32,500 nucleotides of DNA from Prochloron didemni P4-Papua_New_Guinea (lineage in GTDB: Bacteria > Cyanobacteriota > Cyanobacteriia > Cyanobacteriales > Prochloraceae): assembly GCA_000252485.1 (NCBI GenBank), contig JH610876.1:1-32500 (forward strand). Reading direction: 5' to 3'. Below, piece by piece: positions 31,968-32,500 of this stretch. The first letter of the stretch is position 1; each line of letters starts with the position of its first letter. Both the position numbers and the translations under genes were made by a program. The notes under the pieces are model-generated. The model saw only the letters and a list, made by a program, of their open reading frames with translations. It was not told where the DNA came from and did not search any database.

Positions 31968-32249
31968 TTAGTTGGAAAAGAATATAAGTTTAGCAAGACC
32001 ACCAACAAGTCCAGCAAATCCAATGAATATAGCTGTAACGCTAGCACGACTGATAAACTCCGCACTTGCCAGTCTTTTTTCGTAACCATCTAATTTGTCG
32101 TCTAATTTTTGTTCAATTCGCTTCAACTCTCCTTTTATCTCAGTGAAACCAACGTCTACTTTTGCGTTTATCTCCGTCAAACCAACGTCTACTTTCTTGT
32201 CTAAACCGAGAATTAATTCTTTCAACTCTCTAAAGTCTTTGTCTGTCAT
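31968..32249 (-). CDS. Small coiled-coil protein with C-terminal membrane span (copy C)
   Basis: A 93-residue paralogue of copy B with the same ends (MTDKDFRELKELILGLDKKV and SVTAIFIGFAGLVGGLAKLI plus FFSN). The middle differs: DVGLTEINAKVDVGFTEIKG and ELKRIEQKLDDKLDGYEKRL. The strong conservation of the membrane span and N-terminus, with changes limited to the coiled-coil linker, suggests recent duplication. Function unknown; XhlA-like only by layout. It is followed upstream by an OmpA-like 3' fragment as in copy B. Confidence 0.65.
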   Translation of the reverse strand: MTDKDFRELKELILGLDKKVDVGLTEINAKVDVGFTEIKGELKRIEQKLDDKLDGYEKRLASAEFISRASVTAIFIGFAGLVGGLAKLIFFSN

Positions 32250-32313
32250 GATTTTACTTGTGTGATTGTGCTAACATTATATTATAGCAGCCTATAATTG
32301 GCAACTGCAATAA

Positions 32314-32415
32314 TTATTCTTTAACTCCAGGAGTAATAAAGCCAATTTCAATTCTGCGTCTGCTGGCATTTTCTGGTGGTTGATCTGGGTCAGCTAATTT
32401 TCCTGAAGGGAGATA
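32314..32415 (-). pseudogene. OmpA-like C-terminal fragment, copy 2
   Basis: The minus strand reads LPSGKLADPDQPPENASRRR, IEIGFITPGVKE and a stop, parallel to copy 1 with several substitutions. The usual final Arg of IEIR is Gly here. Its 5' side is cut at about 32416 by another repeat. Confidence 0.7.
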
Positions 32416-32500
32416 TATAGCGTTTCTCGCAGTTATGAGGTACAGTCTTCTTTGAGGTTTTACCTGTCTTGATGCAGTGTATCGCTATTCCCCTCCCAGG
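32416..32500. repeat. Partial dispersed element at the window edge
   Basis: tatagcgtttctcgcagttatgaggtaca resembles the start of the elements at 14964 and 21846 (tatagcatttcttggactca tgaggtaca). The remainder differs and runs off the window. It probably interrupts the OmpA-like gene. Confidence 0.5.

Noticed and set aside
1-32500. tRNA or rRNA genes
   Set aside because: I looked for cloverleaf ends and T-loop GGTTCGAATCC-type sequence and saw no convincing case; a covariance-model scan would settle it.

Overview
The window looks like a chromosomal segment of a repeat-rich, probably filamentous, cyanobacterium. The evidence is frequent GCGATCGC (HIP1) octamers, cyanobacterial heptanucleotide tandem arrays, a fused ModB-ModC transporter, a cyanobacterial group 2-type sigma factor, DUF29, Uma2 and Rpn-like families, and an AAA-like ATPase fused to a receptor domain. 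I see no rRNA, tRNA, CRISPR array or intact transposase.

Layout. 1-1.2 kb: rsmG and a cupin gene, both on the minus strand. 1.5-6.5 kb: a membrane-anchored AAA-like/TPR/periplasmic-binding fusion, then an ABC-type ATPase and a frameshifted TOPRIM-like (DUF4276-type) gene. A second copy of the fusion gene's 3' end follows this pair. 6.5-10.2 kb: a MITE-like element, then a three-gene NLR/STAND-like locus of alpha/beta hydrolase, NB-ARC and TPR. The first two genes are joined by an A AAA AAA tract that would fuse them after a -1 shift; the last two overlap by ATGA. 10.4-13.3 kb: an Rpn/DUF4351-type nuclease, a Uma2 nuclease and a small DUF5678-like protein. By eye there is no exact GCGATCGC between about 6.37 and 15.65 kb, which suggests much of this is an acquired island.

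13.5-24.8 kb is more housekeeping: a sigma factor, priA, anmK, a 52-residue ORF followed by a second copy of the anmK 3' end, DUF29, molybdate uptake (modA, modBC), and an E. coli-type aspartate carbamoyltransferase. 25.1-25.5 kb is a graveyard: modC and anmK fragments are joined and a 177-bp MITE with 9-bp target duplications sits inside. 25.6-30.8 kb: a hypothetical gene, a Hanks-type Ser/Thr kinase, a two-domain universal stress protein, an RRM protein and rpiA. 30.9-32.5 kb: a decaying array of small coiled-coil/TM proteins alternating with OmpA-like 3' ends. One copy has a MITE and its paralogue preserves the empty site.

The strongest unusual signals are: (1) the split hydrolase/NB-ARC/TPR NLR-like locus with its slippery site; (2) heptamer arrays placed repeatedly at gene starts, in rsmG inside the only plausible reading frame; (3) two separate cases where cargo is bounded by a duplicated gene 3' end (about 120-140 bp); (4) several MITE families, two of which can be delimited from this window alone. 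I worked by reading only; family assignments come from motif recognition and not from searches.
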